DNA from: Gymnogyps californianus
Lineage: Eukaryota > Chordata > Aves > Accipitriformes > Cathartidae
Direction: 5' to 3'
DNA length: 64,000 bases
NCBI RefSeq assembly: GCF_018139145.2
Contig: NC_059474.1
Location: 44,224,344 to 44,288,343 of the forward strand
Made by a program: the position numbers and the translations under genes. Under the pieces are notes generated by a model. The model saw only the letters and a program-made list of their open reading frames with translations, was not told the DNA's origin and searched no databases. This document shows positions 14,547 through 27,973 of the stretch, piece after piece; positions within the stretch are counted from its first letter, which is position 1, and each line of letters starts with the position of its first letter.

Positions 14547-14768
14547 TTACCAGTACTTTATGGCTTCGAGTATGTGTTTTTTCATTGTTCCAATAGGGTT
14601 GGGAGAAATTTCTGCTCCAAACAAGCCTCGTAAAAGCTCTGTTATGAAGCAAATCATGCTGCCTCATGCGTCCTCCACAGCGATGGCAATTATCCACAAA
14701 TTGGATCTCCGGCTGTGTTTTACAAGACTTTCAGTTCTAATATACAGCTTCTTAATTATGTCCTTGGA
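14547..14768 (-). mobile_element. Possible LINE-1/Tx1-type ORF1 protein relic
   Basis: Read on the minus strand in one frame, 14768 to 14547 gives about 73 residues with one internal stop (TGA at 14664-14666). The order is a basic and charged helix-like stretch, then HSRRSNLWII (SRRSNL at 14714-14697), then an acidic VEDA, then after the stop GSMICFITELLRGLFGAE and ISPNPIGTMKK. The family feature is that L1 and Tx1 ORF1 proteins carry a conserved S-R-R-[SN]-N-[LI]-R-[IV]-[IV]-G turn at the end of the coiled coil, followed by E..EG, a hydrophobic FL..LL..LLG.E helix, a proline-containing loop and then IERAHR. The same order and spacing are visible here, but the IERAHR motif itself is not intact and no ORF2 reverse transcriptase was found alongside. 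The region 14480-15260 is locally richer in CpG, consistent with an inserted element. It may be a chance resemblance; moderate to low confidence. Confidence 0.4.
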
Positions 14769-15925
14769 GATAGGGGGTGTGCGTTACACAAAAGCCATAT
14801 TGTCTTCAGTTCCCCTGTCCTGCTCAAAACCAAATTTTTCATGTGACGCGTCTCTCCTGTGCTCTCAAACGCTGACTTTTACATCTGGATTTTATAACTC
14901 TGTATTTTCTCCATTTCCACAGCTGACCTCTTTGTCTATAACTGTTGTGAAAGCCACGTCCCTTCATAGCAGTCATTACTAGGGGGGGAAGTGTTTGCCT
15001 TGTAACAGCTTTCTTAGCAGAACCTGAAAGCTTGACTAGGTGGCTGGGACAGTTTGCTGTAGCTCCCAGACTTTTCCATGGTATGAATCCACATTTGACT
15101 ATCAGCGTGTGCTCATCCCAGCTGCTCTGGGCAACCAGGTGAGAGTTCGTAATTCAGAAGCAGCAGCTTCTTAAACCACCTCTCAACCACGATTACTGCT
15201 AGTCCACTTGAAGCCGGCAGGACGAACCACCTTCAGTGGTCAGTTCGGTTCAATGTTGGCCCTGAAATACAGTAAAAACTTTGCATAGTCAGACACACAT
15301 TTCAGCTGAGCACATGAAGCACATGGTCAGTTACAGTACAAATCCCTGATCCCCATCAGCTGCACACTGTTCTGTGAGGCTTAACTTCAGCTTAAATCTG
15401 CAAGCATGTTTCCCTTACAGATGTGTGGTGTGTTGAAACATTGTTGTAAGCTGTAAACAATTACATGCTTTCAGAAAAAAACATAATTTGCTCTTAATAT
15501 TATGAAATCACTTATTAGCTTCCTGAATTTTTGCTTAACTTTTGAATTCAATTGTAAGTTTCCTTTCCATCCATTTAGTTTGACTTGAAAACATCACACG
15601 AAAATGTGCAGGCTTCATATTTATCTCTCTCACTTACTTGGGACAGTTAAATAAAGTTTGTAACAGGATGGCATCAGTGTCATTCTGACCAGTTAAGCCC
15701 AACCTCAAAAGATGTTTCACGAGAGCAAATCCCTGCACTCATTCAGAAAATCCATAGATAAAACAGTTGCGTGCGGTGAAAAAACTCGTATTTGAGTTCA
15801 ACTCCTTCAATAGGCACAGTGGTGAATGGTAAAACAGCCTCTCAAAAGGCTATTTTATGGTGTTAGTATTTTCTATAGTAATTATTTCCATGCATTAAAG
15901 AAACAAAACAGAACCACTGCAAAGC

Positions 15926-15950
15926 AGCTCTTCCTTTTATAGGAAGAGCT
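15926..15950. repeat. 10-bp perfect inverted repeat with 5-nt spacer
   Basis: AGCTCTTCCT (15926-15935) and AGGAAGAGCT (15941-15950) are exact reverse complements around TTTAT. One such hairpin in a window of this size is close to chance expectation, so no function is proposed. Confidence 0.7.
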
Positions 15951-18900
15951 ATTAATTTTGCTTTGGAATAAAAACTTGTTTCCTTGGATCTCATTTCGGA
16001 CAGGCTCTGGACTAAAACCATTTCCTTATCACATAAGCAATTCACTATATGACTGCATTCATTTACAGTGCAAAAAGGTTATGACTTTTCGTTTTCCAAG
16101 AAAAATACTAAAACTACTAACATGCTGCTTGTAATCAGTGAAAAAGGTTTCATTAAAATTAATTCACTAGCACAGGTGAATGAGACAAAGTGTCCTTGAC
16201 AGAGGACATTTAGAAATGTGCTTCAGTTTATCTACAGATAAGTATATCAAAGTTGATTTCTGCAGTTTGAATACAAGGAAAAAGAACTTGTATCCTTTTC
16301 TTTTCATTAAATATAGAGGAAGGATATAATGTTGATTGTCATCCTGAAATCAATACAAATCTGGTTAGAGGTGAAATTATTAACAGCAGTAATGGGAGAG
16401 TTGAAGTAATGGAAATTTACCCTTAGCTGCTTTATGAATGTTTACTTTAAAAACAGACCAGTTCTTTTATTCATTGACAGATAAATTATAGACATAACAC
16501 AGATTGCATATCAGGTTGGACGTCAGCTTTCTAAATCTAATCACAGGAAGTTAGACTTCTTCTTTTCTTATGTTGCTTGGGCCATAACTGCATTGATATA
16601 ATCTTTTTCCAGTAAGCCATTATTGAAACTTGCATATTTTATAGCAACACCTTGCTGATACTTAACAAAGACATGACAGCTAAATAATCTCCTATGTTTA
16701 TGCTCACGCATATGTATTGATGGGAGGAGCTATTCCATATCTGCTGTAACTTTTGAGAAACCTACTGCACTGTTGTTAGCATCTGTTTTCGAGGTAAATA
16801 AATATAAAAAAATAATTTCTACGCTCCTCTCTCTAATTTGCTCATCAGTGTATTCTTACTCTGAATGGCCTCTCTTAATGAACCTTATAAATGTTCTTGG
16901 CAACTAACTGGGAAATGTTAATCAAGGATTTCACCTAACAAGGAGCTACAAATTATCCAACTTGTTAAGTTTTCTGATAGCCATCTTTCGGATTTAATTA
17001 TTGGCACTGTTTTTTACCCACCACTCAGAGACAATGCTTTGACTGTTTTATAAATTGCATTATCAAGGATTTTTCATCACTATAATAAATAAAAATTCTG
17101 CTAAATTCTTACAGAACATCACTCTAGTGAGCTGTTAACAAGCTCTTAATAGTTATCATTTCAATACCTCTGATAAGTATCATAAGTCTTAATACAGAAA
17201 AATTATGCAAAGCGAGAAAATTCCCATGGGCCTTACTGCAGCCATGAGAGGATTACATTGGTAACACATGTGGAAACAGATGTCAGATTTAAAGCTCCAG
17301 TTGTTGCAGTTCCTGTGGCTGGTTTGCAATCCGGGCACCTTTAGATGGCAGTCTATTTCCTCACTGGGCTTCCCACTCTTCTAGTTCAAGCGAGTACTGC
17401 CTGTAGGTTAGGTCATAATTATTATGTGAATGCGTGGGCTGAGAGTTTCCCCTATTCTCCTGCCCATCTGAATTATATAATGTGTTTAAATCAACAGAAA
17501 GGAAGGGCAGGCCAGGGGGGCTTTCATTTAGATAAACTCTTGGGACACATTTATATATCACAGCCATAGAGCAAATTGGGATTAGGACTATATGAAAGTA
17601 ATTTCAACTACTTTAGCTCCTCTCTTCCTTTCATCAACAAAAGCAAATTTTGTCCTGTGCTAGTAAGACATGCAAATGGGCTTCAGCCATGCCAGCCTGA
17701 CACTTGTGTATCCCTATGGCTACACCTGCACTGAGAAGTGCACCTTCCCCAGGGCACAGTCCCTGCCTTCCTCCCAGGCAGCACAGACTGGCTTCTGTCT
17801 GCTTTCCAAAAGCTTTGAAGACCATGGGTGAATGCAGGTCCAGACCTCTTCTGGGTAGCTGTGGCCCTCAGAAGTTGTAATTCTTTCTCTTTCTTTGCAT
17901 TTTCTTTTCTGTTTAAATCAGAACAGAATTGTGTGTTGTAGTTGTATATAGCATGAAATCAAGGGTTTACTCCATTTCATGCCATGGGTGTGACACAAGG
18001 TACTTCTGTGGGCACATGTATGAGTCAAAGGCCTGCTGGACTATCTTTGGAGACCTGTGAAGGTCAGAGGGAAAGAGCCCCTGCCACAGGCTCTTTGTCA
18101 TATCCATCTCCCATATTGGGAAAGATCTCTAGTGAACCATCACTAGACCAACACCTGGATTTTGCCCCAGAGGAAACCAGTTGCTTCAGTCCAAAAGGGA
18201 GCCCAGGGACAAAGTAGCTTGTCAAACAGAACTGAGATCTATCTGTGAGCCAAGTTTTTGGATGATGTAGACCTTTGAATTAACATTTCTTTGGCTATTT
18301 GACAGAGTTGGATGATGTTTTAAAAAATAAGACATGATGCTCTTGGTAATGCAGTCCTTTCAAAAATAAGCAGTCATTGCCTTCAAATTGCTTGTTTTCC
18401 TAGAATAATAAGCAAATCTGGCTGACTTTTTTAGTTGTTTGACTTTTTACACTTTTTTAAAAATCCTGATCTAAATTTATTGCATGTATAAGATTTGCAC
18501 TAAAATATAACCTATTACAAGAAAAAGTAATAATGGCCATGAATTAAAAAAACACCAAATTCTAGTAAAACTTTAAAAATCTTATTAAAAATATTTCTTA
18601 CTGCTTCTATTGACATCCAACTAATCTCATTCAATCTGCATTTATGGTTATTTTATGTTCCCGATCTGTTTCATTTCAGATCTTACTACAAAATAAATTT
18701 TGTTGAACAAATATTACCACATCACTGAAACAATAGCTGAATAGTGTTTAGCAATTTTGGCTGGAAGCTTATTAATAGGGAAAGAAGAGACCAAATAATG
18801 TTTTCTTAAAAGGAGCAATTAATTTCTTATGATTTGTTCATTTTTTTCCTCAATGCTGTACAAAGAAAAATTATACTGAAATATAATCTAAAAATGACAA

Positions 18901-21900
18901 TCCTAGCTATGCTTTTCAGACTCTGAAAACCTCCATTTAAACATCTAGTTATGGATTAATCTTTTACATAACAAAAGGAAGAAAATATGAAAAGTATTCA
19001 TTGCCCATATGTAAGGCTCTATAATTTTTTATGTGTTAACCAGACACGTGTCAAATTATTTGGGTATGATGTTCACAAGACCCTTAAGATCTAACCTGAG
19101 CTATGAGTCAAAAGTTATAAGCAAGTTATAATTCAAAATGTAAATCTTATTGGGATTTGACAAGTGCGTCTACAGGATACAACTATGTTAAACGGGACTC
19201 AGAATTTTTTTTCCAAACATCTTTCTGTATACATCTATAGACTGAAATAATCTAAAAAAAAATAATTAAAAAATAAGTCCTCCACTGTAGTTTTAACTCC
19301 AGTTGTAAAAAACTGACTTGTAAAAGTCAAAATATTTGTAATATTTGTGCTAGAAAGGGAAACGTGACATACAAATGAAGTAATCTCCTCCCTTTTATAT
19401 AGCATACATAACTAAAATTACATTCCCTGATTCTTTACGTTATTTACACCTTTACTGACTAGATGTAACATTCTACAGAAGGAGAACTTTTTTTAAACTC
19501 TCATTGTACATAGGTGTAAAATGATTCCCAACAGAAGCTTGGTATCGGGCCATGGACACTGTGCACAGAGTGAACACAGGAGAAGAACTTTTGCGAATGA
19601 TTTGTCAAAAATAATTTAACCACCCAATACGGACCAACTATAGGACCAAAGAGAATTATCATTTCTTTACTTTTTTCAGTTGAATCATACCATCAAAAGT
19701 ACTCTTCCATAGTCTCTACTAATGTTTTAACTAGGTCTTGCTGAAATTCCAGTACATCCACATTCTTAAGATTGTCTATAGATGTATTATTACTTTTGTT
19801 GCTAGAATGACAGTTTTATAATTTTTTCTTCTTTTATACAAGACAGAGCTCCAAGCTTTTAAATTGAGTTTTCAAAGAAAAGATGTGGAATGGAATAGAT
19901 AAACACCTACAGTACCCAAATCTGAACAATTGCTCACTAAAAAAGAAAGAATAGAGGGAATATCTGAAATTCTCATAGCTGTCTAAAGTCAATGCGTGGA
20001 GCAGGTGCCTGGAGTGCAGGTGAGATAGTGTATGCTGAAGAAAGGGAGATGTGTGGGTGGCGCACATCTTTATGCCACTAATAGAAGTGAATCCAAGACA
20101 ATCTCTTGGGTAGAGGATGTGTATTCAGATCGTCTTAGACAGAGGAGGAAAGTGAATATAGCTCTCCCACAGGCTAGAGGTAGGTGTTGAAATTCTGGGA
20201 CAAGGTGGGATTTGAGGCACTCCCCTGTCTTCACTGTTTTTCTTTAGCTAGCTTACCTCCCTGACTGGTGTGGTGTTTTCAGCATCATTTTGATGTCCTT
20301 TGGTATTACTGCACAGTTAGCGAGGTGTCTAACTTGGATGTTGTGAAGTCTTCTGGGACCTGGTTCAAACACCATGTCACCAGCATTGTGACAGCTGATT
20401 CCCATTTACAGATTAGTCTGAAAACTGACTAAGCATTAGCCTTTTGTTCAGTGTTGGGTGCATAGATTGTGGTTATTCAGAGCTTCTCTTCATCAAAAAA
20501 AAAAAGAGACTCGATATCCTTAGAAATTCCCATGTGACAGAATGGATTAACCAGGAACCAGAAAAAGCCTGAAGAATCTACTTCTGCCATAGGACAGGGC
20601 AGTAATTTATGGAAAATGTGGGCTTTAGTGAAGCAGAATTTACATATTATTGGAGACAAACACCTACTAAAATTGAACAGCCACCCTCTTCAATTTTTTC
20701 GTTTGTATCTGAATACAGCTACGATGAATTTAATTTAGTTTTCTTTCTTCTTAATGGCTAGGAATATGATTATCCCTCTGAGAAAAGCTTTCAACCAAAC
20801 CACATAAAAGCACTTCTGCTGTGACACTGGTGTCTATGAACCATTGTTTGAGCATGTTAATGTGCTGCTGTAGCAATAGATAAGGATAGAAGTGTGTGGT
20901 CGGAGAGGCCAAAGTTGTTTATAAAGACTCTTTGGGGACTAAGAAACAATCTATTCACTAATATAAATCATGAGCTGTTAAAGTAAAAAATAAAATCTCC
21001 TTTGCAGGAATGAAGAAATCACCAGACATCAATGGAATTACATTTGGTGCACTTATGTATTAGTCAGTAGACAACAGGGAATGTAGTAATTGATTTTGGA
21101 GAGGATAAGATTTGTCCAGATGAATCTTTTAAAGACAGTTAAAGTCTTTCTCACACTGTTAGTATCCCCAGCAGCAAAGTCATGGCCACAGAAAAGCACT
21201 GAAATGAAGATAAGTTTAAAAACCCCTGACTCTGGATGGTTTAAGACATTCATAGGAGTGCTGGTGTAGTATTTCTAATGTTTTTCTACCAAAAATCAAA
21301 CTTTCTTACTATTTTTAAGTGTTCTGTTTAATCACAATTGCCATAGTCATTTCAGACAAATCCAATATGACTTGCCTTTCCTGGATGTTTAGAAGACTGC
21401 CCACAGATAGTGTCTCTGTAGCTTATTTGCCGTTCTTTAGAAAAGCAGGGATTTCCAAAAGAAATCTCTATGTGTCTTTGTTTTTCTGTAATAAAAAATC
21501 TTCTCTCTTAAAGGGAGTCTCTTTTCTGTAGGGCTGAGTTACTCAGTACCAAACAGGTTAACCCTCGCATTTCTAGTTGACTGAAACCTAATATAAGACT
21601 GAAATCCACTTTTAAACAAAGTATAGGAAAAGAAAAATCTACAAAGAAATTGACACCAAAGTCTGTTTTGATAGATAAGTACTGTAGACTATTATACCTG
21701 AGCTGTGGCAAACTGATTTCTTAATCCACTACTAGATCCTAGAGAAGTACTTTTTTTCTCCTATGATTTGTCCTTTTATTACCAAATATTTATTTCTCAT
21801 TCCAAACCTATTTAGTGGACAAGAAACTACCTCCAGGCACGGAGAGACAAGGCATGAATGAAACACCCACTTCTCTGCACAGGGAAATATCGGCACTGAA

Positions 21901-24900
21901 GTATGGAGTCTACAAAGGTATAGAACAGCCTGAACGGGATGTTTAAGAAATGCTGAGGATGTCGGTGTTTCCTATGCCTCATTTGTAAGAGGTATGTGAC
22001 AAAATATCTGTTTAGCTCTGCTTCTGATTCATAACCACAACCACAGCTCATAATCTACTACTTTCCAAAGCTGCGCACCTCAACTAAGACTACATTCCAT
22101 TAAAAAAGAAAAAAAAAAGGATTAATTGCACTTTTCCACTCAATAGCAAAGTGTTTAGGAAATTCAACAGAAATACTAAGATTTAAGGTATTTCTGAGGC
22201 TTGAACCAGTCTCTGTTGTTGGACTATCCTCAAGCACCTCCATGCTATGTATAGCACACTAAAACTTACAGGAGAACAGCAAATACCCAAATCCTTTCTT
22301 CTAGGGAGGGACAAACAAAGAGTCACTATGACTTAGTGAATATGTACTTATTAAATTTAAGTATAAAAAGACTCACACCTCAATTATACCTGAATTAAAG
22401 GGTAAAGGCACTCCCATAGGACAAAGATGGTGTGGGTTCAGGTCTGTTGTCCTAGAAGATGAGGATGTGTGTTGGTCTCCCATAGTCCAGATGAATTCTC
22501 TAAAAATGCCATCTTTATTCCTCTGTTTTGTCAGGTCTGATTGAGTAGATATTTTCTCAGAGTTTTTACAAGACTGGCTTGAACTAACTGTGAAATGGGC
22601 AGAAAAAAAGTGATTCAAAACTAGGATTATTCATTAAAATACATTCCTTGCCACTGCCAAGGCTGATGTGTTTTTTATTTTCACTGCCTTTTTCCTGTCC
22701 TCAAGTCTCCTTCCAGATTTTTCTCCAGCATTCTTGCTTCTCAGAATACAACTTTTGAAAATGCAGATTTGAGATTTTTCTCTCTCTCTTTTGTGCTAAA
22801 AAGATCCACATGTTTATGACACTTTGGACTTCATTTTCTCTAACTTTGTGAGATGAAAGATTGGCTTTTCTGAGGTTTCTCTGAGTTTAACCCTTTAATC
22901 TTGAAGGCCAATTCTCTTGCCCTGTTTGAGACTACGTAACAGATAGATAGTCTTATATATAGATAAATGTTTTCTAGATGAAACAGTAAGTCTTACAGGT
23001 TGGAATAGATAGGAACAGAGTGTTATACATTTGACTAAAGAGTATTCAGTGCAATATTTGCTGGTGGAACTGTATCTTCTGCTACAACACAGCTCAGTTT
23101 CCCAACAAGGCATTGTCTTCCTGGACTTTCTCATGCACTGAAAACCAGCTTTGTTGTAAGGACTGTTTAGTCTTAGGTGATTTTATGTACTATATTAATA
23201 TTAATCAGTACATAAACTTTCATACTGAACTGGTTTTCCACTGTTTTCATCACATCCCATTTCTATTGTAAGCAATGGTGCACAGAAAATATTGATCATG
23301 AAGCTGTAAGGGCAGATGACAAGGTTTTAGAAGAATCTGGGGAAAAGCAATTTTTTTTTTTTTAAATAAGCAGTTTGCTATTAACATTTTGACAATTACT
23401 GTTTCCTGTTTGATGTGTGTTACTGTACATTCTCTATACTAGAAACAAGACAGCATGGTAAGAAGGATGTGATTTCACTAGTAACAATAAGGATCATATT
23501 GGAATGGGAACTATGTTAAGTAACTATTTCCACGTTAAAAAAGAATCAAATATTCCCGACTTATAATTCCGGAAACACTTGGGAAAATTCAGTCAAATAA
23601 TGTAGAAATATTGCGATCTGTCATGTAAACAATTTTCAAAATAATCACACTTGTGAACCAACTCCCTTACACAGTCAATGAATTTGTGCAGTGAAATGCA
23701 GTAATAGCTGCAGAGGCTTGCTTAGTATGAAGTGGTGTCATCTGTTGAACACCAGGTATAATAAAAGAATATTTAGTCTCAGACTGATACTGCACAATCA
23801 TTATATCTTTAACTTACATTATACACATACTTCTAATTACGCTAATATGCTTATACCGTCCAATGTACCTATATATTAAATTTTGGTGCTTAAAGTCATT
23901 AGCATCTTAAATAAAAACAGACAAAACTATGGAACGAATATGAAGAAGCATAGAAAATAATGTTTGCTTTCCCAAATGTTGACCTGCAAATTGTATTAAG
24001 ATTTTTTTTTTTCTCTTGATGTATAAATATAGCCTAAGCATTATATATGCATTTAAAAATTCCAAGTTCTCTTGAAGATTTGTGGAAGGAGTCAAAATAA
24101 TTTTCCTGTGAACTTTCACATGTTAACATAGGGTGTGAATGTGCTGAATCAGAGCTTTTTGCAAACCCCTTCCTTCTTACTCTCTCAATTCTCACTTTTT
24201 TGCCTCTCATTATGCTCCAAATTTACTAGTTTTTCCATAGATGCAAAACTTTTGAACAGGGAAAAAAAAAAAACAAACAGAGAAACAAGACCACACTGAA
24301 CATAAATATGTAACACAAATCAATCAATACTAGCCCACTCTCTTGGAAATACTACTTTTTGTTTGTTTTGTTTTCATCAGCTCTCCTTAACTTGTTCTTC
24401 ACAAATACACTAATTTTGATAAAGGAATTGTTTGAAATTGGGCATGGAAAGTCAAGATTTTAAGTCAGATTTTGAACCAAAGGGACATGTGGAGTTATGA
24501 GAAAATTATACCTTTGTTTCATAGCGTTTAGAGGACAGAACTGGTAAGAAAATCAAAGATAGTGGCAGAGATGGGGCAAAGCAGAGAGAAAAAGAGCTAA
24601 CAATAATTTCTCCTGACAACCATGGGTTGGCTGCTGTTAATACACGTGATTATTCAGCCCATCTCTAATTGTGATCCAGATTGAATGAGTGTTCATTTTT
24701 TCTCTTTCAAACTAAATAACAAAATACTCTCAATAATTGGCATTCATTATTAATGAAGTTACATTATCATACAACATTTGTGTTTCTGAGGAGTTTGTTT
24801 TTAGAGATTATCTAAGAAATGAATGTAGGGTTTTGTCGATGGACAATCATCTAGACAAGTGATGCAAATTTGAAGCATCTTGTCACTCCCACTGAGAAAT

Positions 24901-26010
24901 TGCTCAAGCCTCTGCCTCCTGCTTATAACATCACCAAATGTTGGAGATGTTTCCAACCTGCAATCTTTTTAAGGATGGATGTTCTTTTTAAGGCAGCACC
25001 TTATGGCATTGTTCAAATTTTTTTATTATGGTTCTTGGCATATCTAGTGAACTGTTCTGTGAGGACTCACTCCTTTCTTGTATTGAAGTCAGCCCTTGAC
25101 ATCTCACTGACATAAAAGATAAAAAAAGTGAATAAAACTAATTCAAGAAAAGGAACGAAATTAAAAATATGATCAAAGAAATAGTATGTGGGTAAGGACA
25201 AGTTTAAGGTGACTAATAAGTGCTGATTATTAAAATGCTTTTCTACCCTTTTTCTCTCACCTTCAGGATAGCCTGTCTTAGGAGAGTGATGGATAGTGCA
25301 AATGAAATGGCATTCCCTGAGATCTCTGTGATGTTTACTGCCATAAACCAACACCCACTCTTGCCTTTATCTTCTGTTTCCCTGGCCTGAAACAGCCTTG
25401 GAGTCTCAGCTGGCTCTTGCCAAAATGTACCAGTATGGACCTTCTCCTCTCCCTAGCTCCTTTGGTGATGGAGTTCCGGCATTGACTGCGCTTCTCCAAC
25501 AGCCAGACCTCAAGGAGTAGAGACCGACCTCTCTCCAGTGAGCGTACGATTCCCCTGTTCAGCAAGTTGCCCCTATTCTGTTGTACCATTCTCTTTGACT
25601 CCCAGCAGACTGTCTACTACCCCGGTCAGGCTGCCTCTGCCTTCATTAATTTATGGGGCAGGACCATGCAGTGTGCTGGCCCAGGCGCTTGTTCACTGAG
25701 CTCAGAAGCTTCCTAATTGGCTCAGCTCAGGTTTCACCCCTAATAGTCACACCAGACCTACTAGAAGTAAAGTCAAAGGGCTTCCTGCAGTCATCCTCCC
25801 TGTTAGCTTTTAATAGTGACCCCTGGAAACTCTTATAGGAGATAAGAGACTATGGGTGTATAAATATTTATACTATAATCTGACACACCTTAAAAATAAC
25901 TTGTAGTTATTCTGTTCTCCTATAAATTATCTTAAGTCTTATCTGATTTAGAGACAGGAATGTAAACTATCCCTTACTTTTGGCTAATAAAAAATTCCAA
26001 CAATTGAATC

Positions 26011-26028
26011 TTTTTTTTTTTTTTTTTT
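26011..26028 (+). repeat. T18 homopolymer
   Basis: Eighteen consecutive T. On the minus strand it would be a poly(A), but I see no polyadenylation signal or retrocopy-like sequence upstream of it on that strand, so it is recorded only as a homopolymer. Confidence 0.85.
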
Positions 26029-26318
26029 GCATTAACCACTGTGATTATACAAGTTTGCAGTTTTACTTGAGGGAGAAAGGAAGCATTATTAGCAACAGGT
26101 AAGATTCTTTTATGTGCTCACATATATGTGGTTAATCTGCACAGCAGCAAGTATATAACACTTTTCAGACAAAATAACATCAATAAAACCACATAGTTTA
26201 CCTCTATCATGGGGCTTATAATCAAAGATGCATATCCTGCATCCTTTACTTACATAAATGGTCCTCTTGTCTTAGTAGCACTCACAGGAGCAGTATGACA
26301 GTGTCTGACTCGAAGCCA

Positions 26319-26354
26319 TCAGATCCTCAGCTGATGTAAATGATAAAGCTCCGT
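26319..26354. repeat. Scrap of an ancient amniote interspersed repeat
   Basis: CAGATCCTCAGCTGATGTAA followed by ATGATAAAGCTCC matches the arm of a palindromic old repeat that I recall from bird, turtle and crocodile genomes (ATCCTCAGCTGGTGTAAAT..AGCTCC and its reverse complement). Only one arm is visible; the second arm is missing or too decayed. The family name is not certain and the match is from memory. Confidence 0.35.
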
Positions 26355-27557
26355 CCGGATCAAGACATATCAACTTGCAGCTAGTGAAGATCTGATCTAC
26401 AGAGGGCCACAGAGGGCCATTTAAAACTGCCTTAATTAAAGCAGGAAATAACTGTGGCGGTTCAGTGAGGTCAATCCGAAAATAAGGACTATGGCAACCA
26501 GAGTAGGGAAGTGTGAATAGGCACAGCATCAGTCCTTTGAGCACTGAGTGAATTGCTCCCTGTTACTCTGGCAGATTTGAAGGTCTGATTCTGTCTTGTC
26601 ACAGATGGTATTTGCAAAATGATCAACTGCTTAACCAACACTTAGTGATTTGCAGTGCTTTGGGAAGGGTAAAACAACTCAGCAGGATGCAAGAATCAAA
26701 GACAACAGAAAAGATCTAGGTCACTGGGACATGACAGCACCAGTTAAGGTTATTTGCGTGTTCCCTGATTTCAGAAAACTTTATAGTGTACAGAAACACA
26801 GGAATAAGGAGCCTGGCCACCCTCCCACCTTGTAATTCGTGTGTATGTTCAGTGTGCTGGCCTGGGCGTACAAGCCAGCTCCATCTTTCAGCTCTTCCCT
26901 GTGAACATGACAAGAGAAGTCGGTTTACTCTCTTCATTCAGTCAATACATGTTACAGCACTGCTGCCTCTTTTTGGTTTTCTTCTTCTCTTTTCTTTCCC
27001 TTTTTCCCCCTCTAGAATGCTGATTTGGCAGAGTTTGTGTGACCCAGCACAACAAACCTTATTGCATTTATTCCAATGCTATTTCCCTACTATCTCCTTT
27101 TGTACTCCATCATATAGTGTCTACGGATTTTCATACATAATACTGTGCTCATCCAACTCAGATATTTTTCTCAAGGAAATGCTTTTTATCATCTATGTAA
27201 CTGGAAGTTAAACAAACTAAAACAAAAAATCTGACAAAGACCACAGAGAGAAAAGTAGAAATTAGTCTATCCACCAAATGTTTCAACCAATCCAAAATCA
27301 AATGTTTCATGTCAGTTCTGACGTTTGTTTTCATTTGTTAAATTTTTAAAACTGAAAACTGAAGTAATTTTTAAATGAAGTAAAATCTCAAATTAAGGAA
27401 AAAAACCGTAGGTTTTGAGTCTGTTAGATTTTGGTTTTGGTTTTGTCACAGTAGTTCAGATAGATATTGTAAATTAGCAAAATCTTTCGGTGAATGTGAA
27501 TCTTCTAAATGATTTTGTGGCATTTTCTGCCAACAGAACGCAAGTGAAAGATTATGC
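26355..27557. other. Unique DNA, no gene seen
   Basis: This is the flank 5' (plus strand) of the large LTR. It holds a tiny direct duplication, two copies of a 10-bp AGAGGGCCAY unit near 26401-26422. The 141-codon frame at 26786-27211 has no domain, a low-complexity hydrophobic composition and no supporting context, so it is not called as a gene. Confidence 0.5.
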
Positions 27558-27562
27558 CCTGG
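27558..27562. repeat. Target-site duplication, left copy (CCTGG)
   Basis: CCTGG lies immediately before the LTR terminus TGTGGT and is repeated exactly after the other terminus at 28705-28709. A 5-bp duplication is typical of ERVL-type (class III) integration. Confidence 0.8.
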
Positions 27563-27973
27563 TGTGGTGGGTTGACCCTGGCTGGATGCCAGGTGCCCAC
27601 CAAAGCCGCTCTATCACTCCCCCTCCTCAGCTGGACAGGGGAGAGAAAACATATTGAAAGGCTCATGGGTTGAGATAAGGACAGGGAGATTACTCAGCAA
27701 TTACCGTCACGGGCAAAACAGACTCGACTTGGGGGAGAAAAAAAAAAAATCATTACCAGTCAAATCAGGATAGGATAATGAGAAATAAAACCAAATCTTA
27801 AAAACATACCTTCCCCCCACCCCTCCCTTCTTCTCGGGCTTAACTTTACTCCCGATTCCTCTACCTCCTCCCCCGCAACGGCACAGGGGGATGGGGGTTG
27901 CAGTCAGTCCATCACATGTTGTTTCTGCCGCCCCTTCCTCCTCAGGGGGAGGACTCCTCACACTCTTCCCCTG

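Larger units (their letters stand above)
14769..26318. other. Mostly AT-rich unique DNA, no gene seen
   Basis: No supported gene. GC-richer blocks at about 14770-15260 (possibly the upstream part of the ORF1-like relic), 17600-18240, 20180-20400 and 25260-25840 stand out from the background and may be decayed repeats or conserved elements; I cannot name any of them. The 20180-20400 block contains GGTGTCTAACTTGGATG, which resembles an old reptile/bird repeat only loosely. Open frames here are all 60-95 codons without domains. Confidence 0.5.

Noticed and set aside
14560..14982. 140-codon plus-strand open frame
   Set aside because: No domain or codon pattern supports it, and it is antisense to the better-supported ORF1-like relic on the minus strand.
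26786..27211. 141-codon plus-strand open frame
   Set aside because: Composition is rich in F, S, L and C as expected from translated pyrimidine-rich AT-rich DNA. No domain, signal context or splice structure was seen.
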